Of a stretch of DNA of 64,000 nt, positions 1 through 7,644 are shown piece after piece. Origin of the DNA: JAHQVI01 sp963749875. GTDB taxonomy: Bacteria > Pseudomonadota > Alphaproteobacteria > Rhizobiales > Rhodomicrobiaceae. The position numbers were made by a program, and so were the translations under genes. The notes under the pieces are model-generated. The model had not been told where the DNA came from, did no database searches, and saw nothing but the letters and a program-made list of their open reading frames with translations. The DNA lies in NCBI GenBank assembly GCA_963749875.1, contig CAVVOX010000002.1, forward strand, positions 1,488,001-1,552,000, in the 5' to 3' direction. Numbering within the stretch: position 1 is the first letter of the stretch; every line of letters begins with the position of its first letter.

Positions 1-452
1 GCGATCAGTTGCTCCTTGCTCTGAAGGTTCTTTCCGAAGGCGATAAGCTTGTCGTCACCCGGCTGGATCGTCTGGGCCGTTCACTTCGGGATCTATCCAA
101 CATCGCGCATGAGATAAAAACCAAGAAAGCCGCGCTCCGTGTTCTGGAGCAATCGGTCGACACCTCGACATCGGCCGGCAAGGCCTTTTTCGGCATGCTG
201 GCTGTCTTTGCGCAATTCGAGACCGATGTCCGCCGCGAACGTCAGGCGGAAGGCATTGGTCGCATTCTCGCCGACCCAAGGTTACGGCGCCAGAAATATC
301 CTGGCGGGAAGCAGCGCATTGACAGAGGCAGAGTGCTGGGCATGAAAGCAGAAGGCCTCGGACCGGCGGCGATCGCAAGAGCGCTCGGCATCAGCCGAAT
401 GTCGGTGTATCGAGTGATGCAGGAGACGAAGACTGCGACGAGCGGCAAATGA
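1..452 (+). CDS. Serine recombinase (resolvase/invertase family), 5' end outside window
   Basis: The frame is open from the first bases of the window, so the N-terminus with the catalytic serine lies upstream. What remains is the middle and end of a small serine recombinase: the VVTRLDRLGRS segment, the FFGMLAVFAQFETDVRRER segment that leads into the long E helix, and a C-terminal helix-turn-helix (AAIARALGISRMSVYRVM) that would bind the recombination site. Such proteins resolve cointegrates or invert DNA for transposons, plasmids and phages. It lies directly upstream of a decayed gene fragment, which fits a mobile-element boundary. Resolvase, invertase and transposon-borne recombinase cannot be told apart here. 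Confidence 0.85.
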   Translation, partial: DQLLLALKVLSEGDKLVVTRLDRLGRSLRDLSNIAHEIKTKKAALRVLEQSVDTSTSAGKAFFGMLAVFAQFETDVRRERQAEGIGRILADPRLRRQKYPGGKQRIDRGRVLGMKAEGLGPAAIARALGISRMSVYRVMQETKTATSGK

Positions 453-489
453 ATAGAAGACGGATATCAGTATTTCATTCGGGGAGGAA

Positions 490-805
490 ACCCTGATGGC
501 GGGCCTGTCATGCGGCGAGGTCTCGTTCTTGCCTGGGAAGTGTTGCGGCGGGCGGGCATTTCGTGACTGTTAGCGAAGAGGCCGTGGGTCTGGCCATGCG
601 GCTGCCGGCATCCGGTGAAGCCGGCGGATCGCTGATCGTGGCAGGCGAGTCTGCGGTCCCCGGGCTCATTGCGCTTGTTGGCTGTGCCAAAGATCCCGGT
701 TTGCGCAAGTCAGTGGCCCTTGGACCGGAAAGCCGGGTGCTCCTACTCGGCTGCGAAGGCGCCACCGATCCGGAAATCTACAGCGCTATGGTGGAGGACA
801 GATGA
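490..805 (+). pseudogene. 3' remnant of diaminopropionate ammonia-lyase
   Basis: The translation begins with TLMAGLSCGEVS, a segment typical of PLP-dependent 2,3-diaminopropionate ammonia-lyase. It then jumps frame to LAWEVLRRAG and again to FVTVSEEAVGLAMRL. It ends with VAGESAVPG and SRVLLLGCEGATDPEIY, which matches the end of that family. At least two frameshifts and the loss of roughly the first two thirds make it a pseudogene. The stop overlaps the start of the M24 peptidase gene by ATGA, so the two were once translationally coupled. The break lies next to the recombinase gene, so insertion or deletion of a mobile element probably removed the 5' part. The family assignment is from remembered motifs. 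Confidence 0.72.
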
Positions 806-1968
806 GCGAACCTCCGCCGCGTGGCTTCCCGGAGTCGGAGTTTCGGGCCCGCGCCGAGCGCGCGCAGCAGCTGATGGCGTCAAGCGGCCTGAACGCAATG
901 CTGCTGACGACGGAAGCCGATGTCCGGTACTTCACCGGTTTTCTCACCCAGTTCTGGCAAAGCCCGACGCGGCCGTGGTTCCTTGTCGTTCCCGCGGCCG
1001 GAAAACCCATCGCAGTTATCCCGGAGATCGGCGCAGCGCTGATGAGCCGGACCTGGATCGAGGATATCCGGACGTGGCCGTCGCCGCGGCCGGGGGACGA
1101 GGGCATCAGCCTGCTGGCAGATACCCTGCGCAGCGAGTGTGGATCGGCGGGCAGTCTCGGGATCCCGATGGGGGCGGAAACCTTTCTACGAATGCCGCTT
1201 GACGACTATCGCCGCTTGCACGATCGCCTTCCAGGAATCGATGTTGCCGACGCGAGCGAGGTGATCCGCAGCTCACGAATGATCAAATCCCCCGCCGAGA
1301 TCGAAAAGATCAGCTGGGCCTGCAAGCGGGTGAGCGAAGTTTTCGAGGATTTGCCCCCGACGCTCGGCCTCGGCATGAGCGAGCGGGATATCTTCCGGCG
1401 CTTCAAATTGGCGTGTCTGGAAGCCGGGCTTGATGACGTGACCTATCTCGTCGGAGGCGCCGAACATGGCGGCTATAACGACATCATTGCTCCGCCGAGC
1501 GATCGCCCGACTGCGCCAGGTGATGTCCTCATGCTGGACACAGGCGCGACATTCGACGGCTATTACTGCGATTTCGACCGAAATTATGCCTTTGCCCCGG
1601 TCGTGGATTCGGTACGCCAAGCTTATGACGTTCTGTACCAGGCGACGGAAGCAGGCTTCGATGCGGCTCGGCCCGGCGCTTTATGCCGTGACGTGTTTCG
1701 CGCGATGCGAACAGTGCTGGAGAGGGGCGGCGCTCAAGGCAACGTTGCGGGCCGGCTCGGACATGGTCTAGGCATGCAAATCACAGAATGGCCCTCTCTC
1801 ACGCCCGATGATGCCACTACGCTCCAGCCTGGAATGGTGTTGACGTTGGAGCCGGCTATGACCTTCGCGCCCGGCAAGGCGATGGTGCACGAAGAGAACA
1901 TCGTCATCGACCCGGATGGCGCACGCTGGCTGACGCACCGCGCGCTGCCTGAGCTTCCCGTGATCTGA
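802..1968 (+). CDS. M24-family metallopeptidase (Xaa-Pro peptidase-like)
   Basis: The product has 388 residues: an N-terminal creatinase/prolidase-like domain (about 15-150) and a C-terminal pita-bread M24 domain. The dinuclear metal ligands are visible: D246 and D257 in DTGATFDGYYCDF, H321 in GHGLGM, E350 in TLEPAM and E365 in VHEENIVI. The enzyme should therefore be catalytically competent and cytosolic, as no signal peptide is seen. The start overlaps the stop of the diaminopropionate ammonia-lyase remnant. Its partner was probably a catabolic gene for an amino-acid-like compound. The substrate could be a dipeptide or a cyclic or acylated amino acid, as in related ectoine or creatine hydrolases; the sequence does not decide. 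Confidence 0.88.
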   Translation: MSEPPPRGFPESEFRARAERAQQLMASSGLNAMLLTTEADVRYFTGFLTQFWQSPTRPWFLVVPAAGKPIAVIPEIGAALMSRTWIEDIRTWPSPRPGDEGISLLADTLRSECGSAGSLGIPMGAETFLRMPLDDYRRLHDRLPGIDVADASEVIRSSRMIKSPAEIEKISWACKRVSEVFEDLPPTLGLGMSERDIFRRFKLACLEAGLDDVTYLVGGAEHGGYNDIIAPPSDRPTAPGDVLMLDTGATFDGYYCDFDRNYAFAPVVDSVRQAYDVLYQATEAGFDAARPGALCRDVFRAMRTVLERGGAQGNVAGRLGHGLGMQITEWPSLTPDDATTLQPGMVLTLEPAMTFAPGKAMVHEENIVIDPDGARWLTHRALPELPVI

Positions 1969-1989
1969 CATGTGAGAGGAACAAGGCAG

Positions 1990-2115
1990 ATGAGGCTGAG
2001 CTACACGATTGAGGGGCCGGAGCAGGATCGCCGGCCTGGCATGGGCCTGATCGTCTTGTCTGATCAGCGGCTTCGCCTATCGCAGAAATGTCAGATAAGC
2101 TCGTTTATCGGGTAG
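1990..2115 (+). pseudogene. N-terminal stub of an Asp/Glu racemase or maleate isomerase-like gene
   Basis: A 41-codon frame starts MRLSYTIEG and continues RPGMGLIVLS, which resembles the first strand of Asp/Glu racemase-superfamily proteins (maleate isomerase, arylmalonate decarboxylase). After about 30 residues the similarity stops and the frame ends shortly before the SDR start. It begins 21 bases after the M24 gene on the same strand, so it looks like a third gene of the same lost operon, cut off by a later rearrangement. Identification from such a short stretch is tentative. Confidence 0.4.
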
Positions 2116-2135
2116 AGCTCCGGAGAGGATTACGC

Positions 2136-2933
2136 GTGACGCAGACAATACATGGCACCGCCGTTATTACGGGCGGTGCAAGCGGCATTGGTGAGGCCTG
2201 TGCACGAAGGTTTGCCAGGGACGGCTACGATGTCGCTATCATCGACCAGAACCCGGAAGACGCTGAGCGTGTCGCCAAGGATATCCGGACCGGTGGCACC
2301 AAGGTCGGCATCTTTATTGGCGATGTCTCCGACGAGGGAGTCATGCAAGACTTCGCTGCGCGGGTCGAGAAGGAAATCGGGCCGACAACAGTTCTGGTCA
2401 CATCGGCCGGCATTCTGAACAACCCCAACACGATTCTGGCGATGGATTTGGAGGAGCATAAACGTGTCTGGGACGTCAACTACAATGGAACGGTCTATGC
2501 GGTGCGCGCCTTTGCGCCATTTATGCAGACGCGGCGCGAAGGGTCGATCGTCACCGTCGGCTCAGTCAATAGTTTCATTCAACTCCCTCTGCCCGCCTAT
2601 AATCCCAGCAAGGCTGCTATTAAGCGCCTGACCGAATTGCTCTGTATGGAACTTGGCAGACACAATATCCGCGTGAATGGTGTGGCGCCGAACTACACGA
2701 TGACGCCGGCATTCAAGGCGAAGATCGAGGCCGGAGAGCGTGATCCTGAAAATATCAAACGATCCGGTGCGATCGCGATACTCATCGAGCCGTTTCATGT
2801 GGCCAATGCTGTCGCATTCTTATGCTCGCAGGATGCCGAAGCGATTACCGGCGTCATGTTGCCAGTCGACGCGGGATATTTGTGCGCTGCTTATTATCAG
2901 ACATTCGCCGGGGGCGTCCCCTGGGCGGATTAA
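2136..2933 (+). CDS. Short-chain dehydrogenase/reductase (SDR)
   Basis: Classical SDR of 265 residues. The cofactor loop TGGASGIG is at residues 12-19, the catalytic triad is S143, Y155 and K159 (YNPSK), and the DVNYNGT segment carries the structural Asn. GTG at 2136 is chosen because GGAGAGG lies just upstream and the product begins right before the first Rossmann strand. An in-frame upstream start at 2088 would add residues without similarity. Asp in the IIDQNP segment after strand 2 suggests NAD(H) preference. The substrate is unknown. It follows a truncated gene and is probably a leftover of the same catabolic cluster. Confidence 0.88.
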   Translation: MTQTIHGTAVITGGASGIGEACARRFARDGYDVAIIDQNPEDAERVAKDIRTGGTKVGIFIGDVSDEGVMQDFAARVEKEIGPTTVLVTSAGILNNPNTILAMDLEEHKRVWDVNYNGTVYAVRAFAPFMQTRREGSIVTVGSVNSFIQLPLPAYNPSKAAIKRLTELLCMELGRHNIRVNGVAPNYTMTPAFKAKIEAGERDPENIKRSGAIAILIEPFHVANAVAFLCSQDAEAITGVMLPVDAGYLCAAYYQTFAGGVPWAD

Positions 2934-3007
2934 TGGCTGTGTTCGAAATTTCCTCGCGGCCGCCGCCCTCGTCGGTATCGTCTGCTACCGGACTATAAGT
3001 CCGGAGC

Positions 3008-3415
3008 CTAAAGGGATAAGCCGAGCTTCTCGCCTATGCCGCGTGTCCAGATCGCTGAGAGCCGTTCGTCTTCGGCAAAGAGCCGATCATATGTTCGCCA
3101 ATGCATGCCTTTCGGTTTTGCTGGAAAAGGCTCATCGAGCGAGCCGGATCCACCATATCTTTCTCTGATTTTCTGAGCACGGCTGATACCACGCAGCCAA
3201 GCGGGTTCGTACTGGGATTCGAACTTCAGGCCATAGCACCGGCGGCAGCGGAAATACGCGCCTCCATAAAGGATGCGGCATCGGCGACCGCATAAAAGGC
3301 ATCGAAGCCATTGCCGACGGCCCGCAAAGTTGGTGGCCGTATAGAGGAACGGGAACAATTCGTCGATATCTTTCCATTCCTCACCTTGTCGGCGAGTTCG
3401 ATAGATCAGCCTGTC
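3008..3415 (-). pseudogene. Zinc-ribbon hypothetical protein, 5' part replaced by IS21 sequence
   Basis: The C-terminal 135 residues of a 167-codon frame match my recollection of a family of small alphaproteobacterial proteins. It has two CxxC-type pairs (CLLCGRRC and CRRC), a basic stretch, and the ending KPKGMHWRTYDRL. The metal-binding Cys pairs and Arg richness suggest nucleic acid binding, but no function is established. The natural N-terminus is missing. Upstream of about position 3415 the frame runs straight into the N-terminal coding sequence of an IS21 transposase, so the open frame is an accidental chimera. Confidence 0.55.
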
Positions 3416-3741
3416 CTCCAGCAGACGATCAAGCTCTTCGGCGAAAGCGCCGAGCTTCGGCAGAGGCTGAGCCTTGCGTTCATAGCTGTGCTTCGTCTCA
3501 TCCCCGCGCACGATCTCCGGACAGTGTTCCGCGCAAGCCGAAGCTCGCGAGCGATCTGCTTGATCTTCTTACCCTTGATATGAAAAGCGTGCCGCACACG
3601 CCCGATCGTCTCCACCGTCACCATCCCCCGTTAAGCCCCCGCTCGCGAATCGCATGCGGGGAGGTTGCGCCTTCGAGGGTGGGGTTAAAATTGGATGCCG
3701 ATCACCCCCGTCAGAGGGTCAAAATTGCACGCCGGTTCACA
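3416..3741 (-). mobile_element. istA: IS21-family left-end remnant with 5' part of istA
   Basis: Read on the minus strand, the segment starts with TGTGAACCGGCG, has IS21-type repeated terminal sequences, and then codes MVTVETIGRVRHAF followed by the HTH QIARELRLARNTVR of IstA. One base is missing near 3510: NTVR is followed by a wrong frame, while RGDETKHSYERK, the expected continuation, lies one frame away. The coding sequence then stops at about residue 70, where it joins the zinc-ribbon gene fragment. The catalytic DDE domain and istB are absent, so the element is dead. Confidence 0.75.
3683..3740. repeat. Two imperfect direct repeats at the IS21 end
   Basis: GGTTAAAATTGGATGCCG at 3683 and GGTCAAAATTGCACGCCG at 3717 are imperfect direct repeats 34 bases apart. 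IS21-family elements carry multiple terminal repeats of this kind, where the transposase binds, so this marks the outer end of the remnant. Confidence 0.65.
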
Positions 3742-3816
3742 GCAGGCTAATCGACGCATCAAATCGGGTGTGTGACCGAGATGGCCGGCAGCCGGAGTAG
3801 GTGGTTCTGCGGGGAG

Positions 3817-3825
3817 TTATCCACA
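3817..3825 (+). promoter_or_regulatory. Isolated perfect DnaA-box sequence
   Basis: TTATCCACA matches the strict DnaA-box consensus. It is alone, with no second box, AT-rich region or replication gene nearby, so it is probably a chance or minor binding site, not an origin. Confidence 0.25.
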
Positions 3826-3898
3826 GGGGTCCCGCAAAACTCCCGCAAACCCATTCCGATGGAAGACGAAGAACCGGCTAAGTCTTTGAAAACGGCAG

Positions 3899-3973
3899 TG
3901 GCTGGGGGACTAGGATTTCGAACCTAGACTGACGGAGTCAGAGTTCGCTGTCCTACCATTAGACGATCCCCCA
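3899..3973 (-). tRNA. tRNA-Gln (anticodon CTG)
   Basis: On the minus strand a complete cloverleaf can be folded: acceptor TGGGGGA pairing with TCCCCCA, D-loop with AATGGTAGGAC, T-arm with GGTTCGAAATCC, and an encoded CCA. The anticodon loop CTCTGAC places CTG at 3941-3939. One A-C mismatch is present in the anticodon stem. The gene separates the remnant-rich region from the chromosomal genes that follow. Confidence 0.92.
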
Positions 3974-4329
3974 AGAGATCGGTCGCCGTCGAGCCGACGG
4001 CAAACAAGCCTCCATTGCGGACCTTGAAGGCTCGCCTTCGGTAGCTGATGGGCCGCGCAATGTCAATCTCGCAGGCCTTGCGGGCGCGCCCGCTGAATCA
4101 GCCTCGCAACAGAGGCGCCTTGAAGATCGATAGATAGTGGCCCCACGACAGCCGCGCAAGCACCGATGATGCCCGCAGAAACCACGTCTCACGCGAGGAT
4201 GGAACGGCGGATTGTTCCAACGGGCGGCAGCGATCTGCATCCGCTCCGGGAGCTGGCTCGGCCTGCCCTGCATTGCGTTCGACATACGCAGCGCCGGCGC
4301 CGAGCCCGCGCTTGCTCGCCCGATCGGAC
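3974..4329. other. 356-base stretch without a recognisable gene
   Basis: No convincing reading frame, RNA or repeat is seen on either strand. It lies between tRNA-Gln and the surviving part of a polyphosphate kinase gene and may hold decayed DNA from the deletion that removed its 5' half. Confidence 0.4.
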
Positions 4330-4701
4330 ATCAAGCTGATCAAATATTGGTTCTCGATCACAAATGAAGAGCAGCATTTCCGTTTCCTGATGCGGATTCA
4401 CGATCTGCTCAAACAGTGGAAGCTCTCGCCCATGGATCTGGAATCGCGGCGGCGCTGGGAGGATTACACCAAGGCCAAGGAAGAGATGATCAGGCGCACG
4501 GACATTGCCGAAGCGCCCTGGTCGATCGTGAATGCGGTGACCAAGAAGAAGGCGCGGCTGAACTGTATCCACCATCTCCTCAGCCAGATCCCCTATGAGG
4601 AGGTGGAGCATTCGCCGGTTGCATTACCGGAGCGCGTGCGCCATCCCGACTACATCCGTGACACGCCGCCCAAAGAGCTTTTCGTGCCCGAGGTCTATTG
4701 A
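4330..4701 (+). pseudogene. 3' remnant of polyphosphate kinase 2 (PPK2)
   Basis: From IKLIKYWFSITNEEQHFRF the frame matches the C-terminal half of class I PPK2 enzymes: KQWKLSPMDLESRRRWEDY, KKKARLNCIHHLLSQIPYEEV and an ending in PEVY. PPK2 transfers phosphate between polyphosphate and nucleotides. The first roughly 150 residues, with the Walker A motif, are absent; the sequence upstream in this frame bears no resemblance. A start codon at 4273 exists but would give an inactive 142-residue product. It is therefore a truncated gene. Confidence 0.82.
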
Positions 4702-5002
4702 GGACCTGTCGCGTGGTTTCATCCGGCGGGCTCAACCGCGCATCGGCGGTCAAGCTGAACCGGCATCACGCCGGTCAGGCGCTGCAACACCGGATCGCGC
4801 CAGCCGATGCAGGCGAAACACGCCACCATTTCCGATAAAGGCTCCGGCATCCCACAAGGTGCATGAAAGCTGTGCATGCTTCCTCAGGTTGCACAGATCG
4901 ATAGCGTCAATCCTTAATTTATAGGTAAAATTCCCTAGACAGCGATTCGTCGCGCGTATCCGCTGCCGCCCGTCCGGGCCATTGCAATGGAGACGCGCCC
5001 CC
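4702..5002. other. 300-base intergenic stretch without a supported gene
   Basis: Nothing convincing is seen. A 44-codon minus-strand frame (4850 to 4719) exists but has no recognisable similarity. The stretch probably contains the promoter of the downstream nuclease gene. Confidence 0.35.
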
Positions 5003-5359
5003 ATGAACGGCTTTCGCTTCCTTCTTTATGCCATCGCCGCCCTCATCGTCGTTGACGGCGACACCATCAAAGCGCCTTACGGCGTGACTTATCGGCTGCT
5101 CGGCTTCGACACGCCCGAGACGCGCTTCGCCAGGTGCGACGCGGAGCGCGCGCTGGGCCTGGCCGCGAAGGACCGGTTGGAGGAGCTCCTGTCGATCGGC
5201 GAGGTCAAGGTGCTGGAAAGCGGCAGGCTGGACAAATATGGCCGGACGCTCGCCAATGTCACGATCGACGGCCGCGACGTCGGCGACATCCTGATCGATG
5301 AAGGTCTGGCGCGCCCCTATGATGGCGGCCACCGCGGGAGCTGGTGCGGCGGGGACTGA
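5003..5359 (+). CDS. Staphylococcal-nuclease-like (thermonuclease) protein
   Basis: The 118-residue product has a short hydrophobic N-terminus (FRFLLYAIAALIV) and then an SNase/OB-fold domain. Family landmarks are VVDGDTIK, YRLLGFDTPET (active-site Asp and Glu), LDKYGRTLA (active-site Arg) and GLARPYDGG. It should be a calcium-dependent phosphodiesterase, exported or anchored in the inner membrane. ATG 5003 is chosen over ATG 4982 because it directly precedes the hydrophobic segment. The hydrophobic part abuts the domain without the usual linker, so the N-terminus may be slightly shortened. Confidence 0.85.
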   Translation: MNGFRFLLYAIAALIVVDGDTIKAPYGVTYRLLGFDTPETRFARCDAERALGLAAKDRLEELLSIGEVKVLESGRLDKYGRTLANVTIDGRDVGDILIDEGLARPYDGGHRGSWCGGD

Positions 5360-5383
5360 CCGGCGGCGGGATCGGCGGTGCCG

Positions 5384-5617
5384 CTATGTCAGTGCTCTGG
5401 CCGCCTCAACAAGCAGGCTCCTCGGGATCACGACCGCGATTTCACCCTCGGCGACGTGCCTCTGCACATCCGGGCTGTTCAGCACGGCCGCATCGAGCCT
5501 GCCGACCACGACCACATCGTCCGGATTGCCGCTCTCGAGTACCGTCGGACAACGGCCGGTCGTACAATCCTTTGCGATGACCGAAAATTTCGGATTTTTC
5601 CCCTGATCGTTGATCAT
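5384..5617 (-). CDS. Small conserved-looking protein with CTTGRCP motif
   Basis: This is a 77-residue cytosolic protein of unknown function. It has a Cys pair in DCTTGRCPTV and ends in EIAVVIPRSLLVEAARAL. The pattern Cys-x4-Cys-Pro-Thr-Val followed by a hydrophobic core and a terminal IPRSLL helix looks like a genuine small domain. The frame is convergent with the nuclease gene. A half hairpin repeat lies 15 bases upstream of its start. Codon use matches the neighbouring genes. No domain name can be assigned. Confidence 0.6.
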   Translation of the reverse strand: MINDQGKNPKFSVIAKDCTTGRCPTVLESGNPDDVVVVGRLDAAVLNSPDVQRHVAEGEIAVVIPRSLLVEAARALT

Positions 5618-5631
5618 CTAAGGCCTCCCAA

Positions 5632-5659
5632 GTGTCCCGATTCCGAAGTTCGCCCTGTC
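5632..5659. repeat. Orphan half of a hairpin repeat
   Basis: The 28 bases starting GTGTCCCGATTCCGAAG are identical to 48448-48475, the left arm and first loop bases of the hairpin element at 48445-48522. Here the matching right arm is missing, so this is half an element. Confidence 0.7.
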
Positions 5660-5748
5660 GTCCCGCGCATATTTTTACCACATTTTCGCCGCGGAAGCAG
5701 CGATTTTGCGCGGATCGGCGGCGCCGGTCAGGCCGAAGAGACGGTCCC

Positions 5749-5952
5749 TCAGCCGCGAGGTTGAATCCAGCGGATGATCAATGCCGAGGGAATGAACCAG
5801 ATGATCACGGTAAAGAAATAAAAGACCAGGTGCCATCCCGTGTGCAGGCCCGGCAGGCGGACCAGGGCGATCGAGATCGCAAACCAGTAATAGGCGAGCG
5901 AGAACAGGATCAGCGCAAGGCCGCCGATAATTTTTCGAAGACGCAGGTTCAT
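5749..5952 (-). CDS. DUF2842 family small membrane protein
   Basis: The 67-residue product has two transmembrane helices (about 8-30 and 40-60). It begins MNLRLRKIIGGLAL and contains the FFTVIIWFIPSALIIRWI helix typical of DUF2842. The family is alphaproteobacterial, of unknown function, and often encoded divergently from heme A synthase, as here. The two starts are 124 bases apart and may share a promoter region. Confidence 0.8.
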   Translation of the reverse strand: MNLRLRKIIGGLALILFSLAYYWFAISIALVRLPGLHTGWHLVFYFFTVIIWFIPSALIIRWIQPRG

Positions 5953-6075
5953 CCGCCCTGTCTAGCGGCAAAGCCGGGCGCTGCAAAGGCCCCGAATTCG
6001 CGCGAGCGCGTCATTCGCGCCCATTGCCGTGCCCGCATAAGGGCGCTACCTGTTTGCCGGTAGAAGGCAGACATC

Positions 6076-7164
6076 ATGTCCTCGATCGCCGAAAACACCG
6101 TTCCTGATCGAACCGCGGCCGACCGCAGCCGCACGGGCCACGCCGCTTTGCGCGCCTGGTTTTTTGTCGTGGCCGCGCTGATCTTTGCGATGGTGATGGT
6201 CGGCGGCGCGACGCGGCTGACCGATTCGGGCCTTTCCATCACCGAATGGCAGCCGATCATCGGCGCGATTCCCCCGTTGAGCGATGCGGACTGGCAGGAC
6301 GCCTTCACGAAATACCAGCAGATTCCGGAATATAAGCTCATCAACGACGGCATGAGCCTTGCCGAATTCAAGGCGATCTATTGGTGGGAGTGGGCGCACC
6401 GTTTTCTGGGGCGCTTCATCGGCGTTGCGTTTTTCGTGCCGTTCCTGATCTTCTGGATGCGCGGCGTCATTCCACGCCCGCTGCTGCCGAAGCTCGGCCT
6501 TATCCTTCTGCTCGGCGGCGCTCAAGGCGCGCTCGGCTGGTTCATGGTGCAGAGCGGGCTCGTGGACCGCACCGATGTGAGCCAGTACCGGCTCGCGGCA
6601 CATTTGGGGCTTGCGGTGCTGATTTACGGCGCGATCTTGTGGGTTGCGTTCGGCCTTGGCGACCGCGCGGGAAGCAGCGGCTCCGTGGCGCAATCTCCGG
6701 CGCTCCTGACCGTCTTGGCCACGATCTTCCCCGGGCTCGTCTTCCTGCAGATCATCCTCGGCGGCTTCGTCGCCGGAACCGATGCCGGGCTTTCCCATAA
6801 CACCTGGCCGCTCATGGACGGCGCCATCATTCCGGACGGCCTCGCCGTCATGCAGCCCTGGTATCTGAACCTGTTCGAGAATGTGCTGACGGTGCAGTTC
6901 AATCACCGCATGCTCGGCTATGCCATCGCCCTGCTTGCCGCCCTCAATCTGGCTCTGGCCTGGGGCAGGGCAGGGCAGGGCATCGTCGCTCTGACCTTTG
7001 CGGCCGTGATCGCCCAGATCGCGCTCGGCATTCTTGCCCTGCTGAGTCATCTGCAGATCGGCCTGGCGCTCGCCCATCAGGCAGGTGCCCTGCTGCTTTT
7101 CAGCCTGGCGCTCTATCAGCTGCACGTGCTGCAACGCCGATCGCGTCCCGTGGGTGTTGGATAA
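6076..7164 (+). CDS. ctaA: Heme A synthase (COX15/CtaA)
   Basis: The 362-residue inner-membrane enzyme oxidises the C8 methyl of heme O to the formyl group of heme A for aa3-type cytochrome oxidase. The family hallmarks are MVGGATRLTDSGLSITEW in the first helix, the EWAHRFLGR heme-ligand His region, the GTDAGLSHNTWPLMDG loop, and FNHRMLGY plus AHQAGAL with the C-terminal ligand histidines. About eight hydrophobic helices are visible. Length is usual for the alphaproteobacterial type 2 proteins. The start ATG follows a short spacer from the DUF2842 promoter region. Confidence 0.96.
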   Translation: MSSIAENTVPDRTAADRSRTGHAALRAWFFVVAALIFAMVMVGGATRLTDSGLSITEWQPIIGAIPPLSDADWQDAFTKYQQIPEYKLINDGMSLAEFKAIYWWEWAHRFLGRFIGVAFFVPFLIFWMRGVIPRPLLPKLGLILLLGGAQGALGWFMVQSGLVDRTDVSQYRLAAHLGLAVLIYGAILWVAFGLGDRAGSSGSVAQSPALLTVLATIFPGLVFLQIILGGFVAGTDAGLSHNTWPLMDGAIIPDGLAVMQPWYLNLFENVLTVQFNHRMLGYAIALLAALNLALAWGRAGQGIVALTFAAVIAQIALGILALLSHLQIGLALAHQAGALLLFSLALYQLHVLQRRSRPVGVG

Positions 7165-7252
7165 ATTTCCGCAGCCGAAATTGAACCTTTTTCAAGCTCA
7201 GGCGTCTAACCCTCCGACAAGGCAAGGAAACTTGCGAAAGGAAACCGACGCT

Positions 7253-7411
7253 ATGACGATGCTCAGTATCGCCATTTTCGGGCTGCTATGCACAATGCTG
7301 CTCATGGCCTCGCTCAGCATGGTCGGGTCTTCGCACGATGTGATCGTCACCATGAAGAGCATGGAGAAGCCTTCAGCACCCCCGACTCAGCTCGCGTGGG
7401 AAACGCATTAG
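7253..7411 (+). CDS. Small single-helix membrane protein
   Basis: A 52-residue frame starts at ATG 7253 behind AAAGGAAA. One hydrophobic helix (about residues 3-25, SIAIFGLLCTMLLMASLSMV) is followed by a short polar tail. It lies 88 bases after ctaA on the same strand. The clear ribosome binding site and helix support it, but no family is recognised and no cysteine or other motif suggests a role. It could be an accessory protein of the oxidase pathway, but only position suggests this. Confidence 0.5.
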   Translation: MTMLSIAIFGLLCTMLLMASLSMVGSSHDVIVTMKSMEKPSAPPTQLAWETH

Positions 7412-7454
7412 CGCTGGATCAATTTGAACGGAAACGGTTCCCCCAAATTCAGCC

Positions 7455-7553
7455 GAAATGCCCGTGAAAACGGGGATCCAGTACTCTACAGCGACAGCTT
7501 TATACTGGATGCCCGCTCCCCGCCTCCGCGGGGACAAGCTTAGCGGGCATTTC
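7455..7553. repeat. Intergenic palindromic (RPE-like) element with nested hairpins
   Basis: Outer arms GAAATGCCCG (7455-7464) and CGGGCATTTC (7544-7553) are perfect inverted repeats. Inside are ATCCAGTA/TACTGGAT (7476-7483, 7503-7510), GCCCGCT/AGCGGGC (7511, 7542) and CCCCGC/GCGGGG (7518, 7528). The 19 bases at the tip are the reverse complement of the tip of a 130-bp repeat at 29318. Such palindromes are frequent between Rhizobiales genes. Confidence 0.65.
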
Positions 7554-7644
7554 GAAGCTGTTGTCTCCGATGAAACCGATCGCGCTCTAAGCTGCATGGC
7601 ATAAAGCCGATCCGGCGGCGAATGAGCAGGTTTGGACGGCGAGA

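Noticed and set aside
3817..3825. Replication origin at the DnaA box
   Set aside because: One box alone, with no AT-rich unwinding region, further boxes or replication genes.
4719..4850. 44-codon minus-strand frame after the ppk2 remnant
   Set aside because: It is too short, with no ribosome binding site and no similarity I can name.
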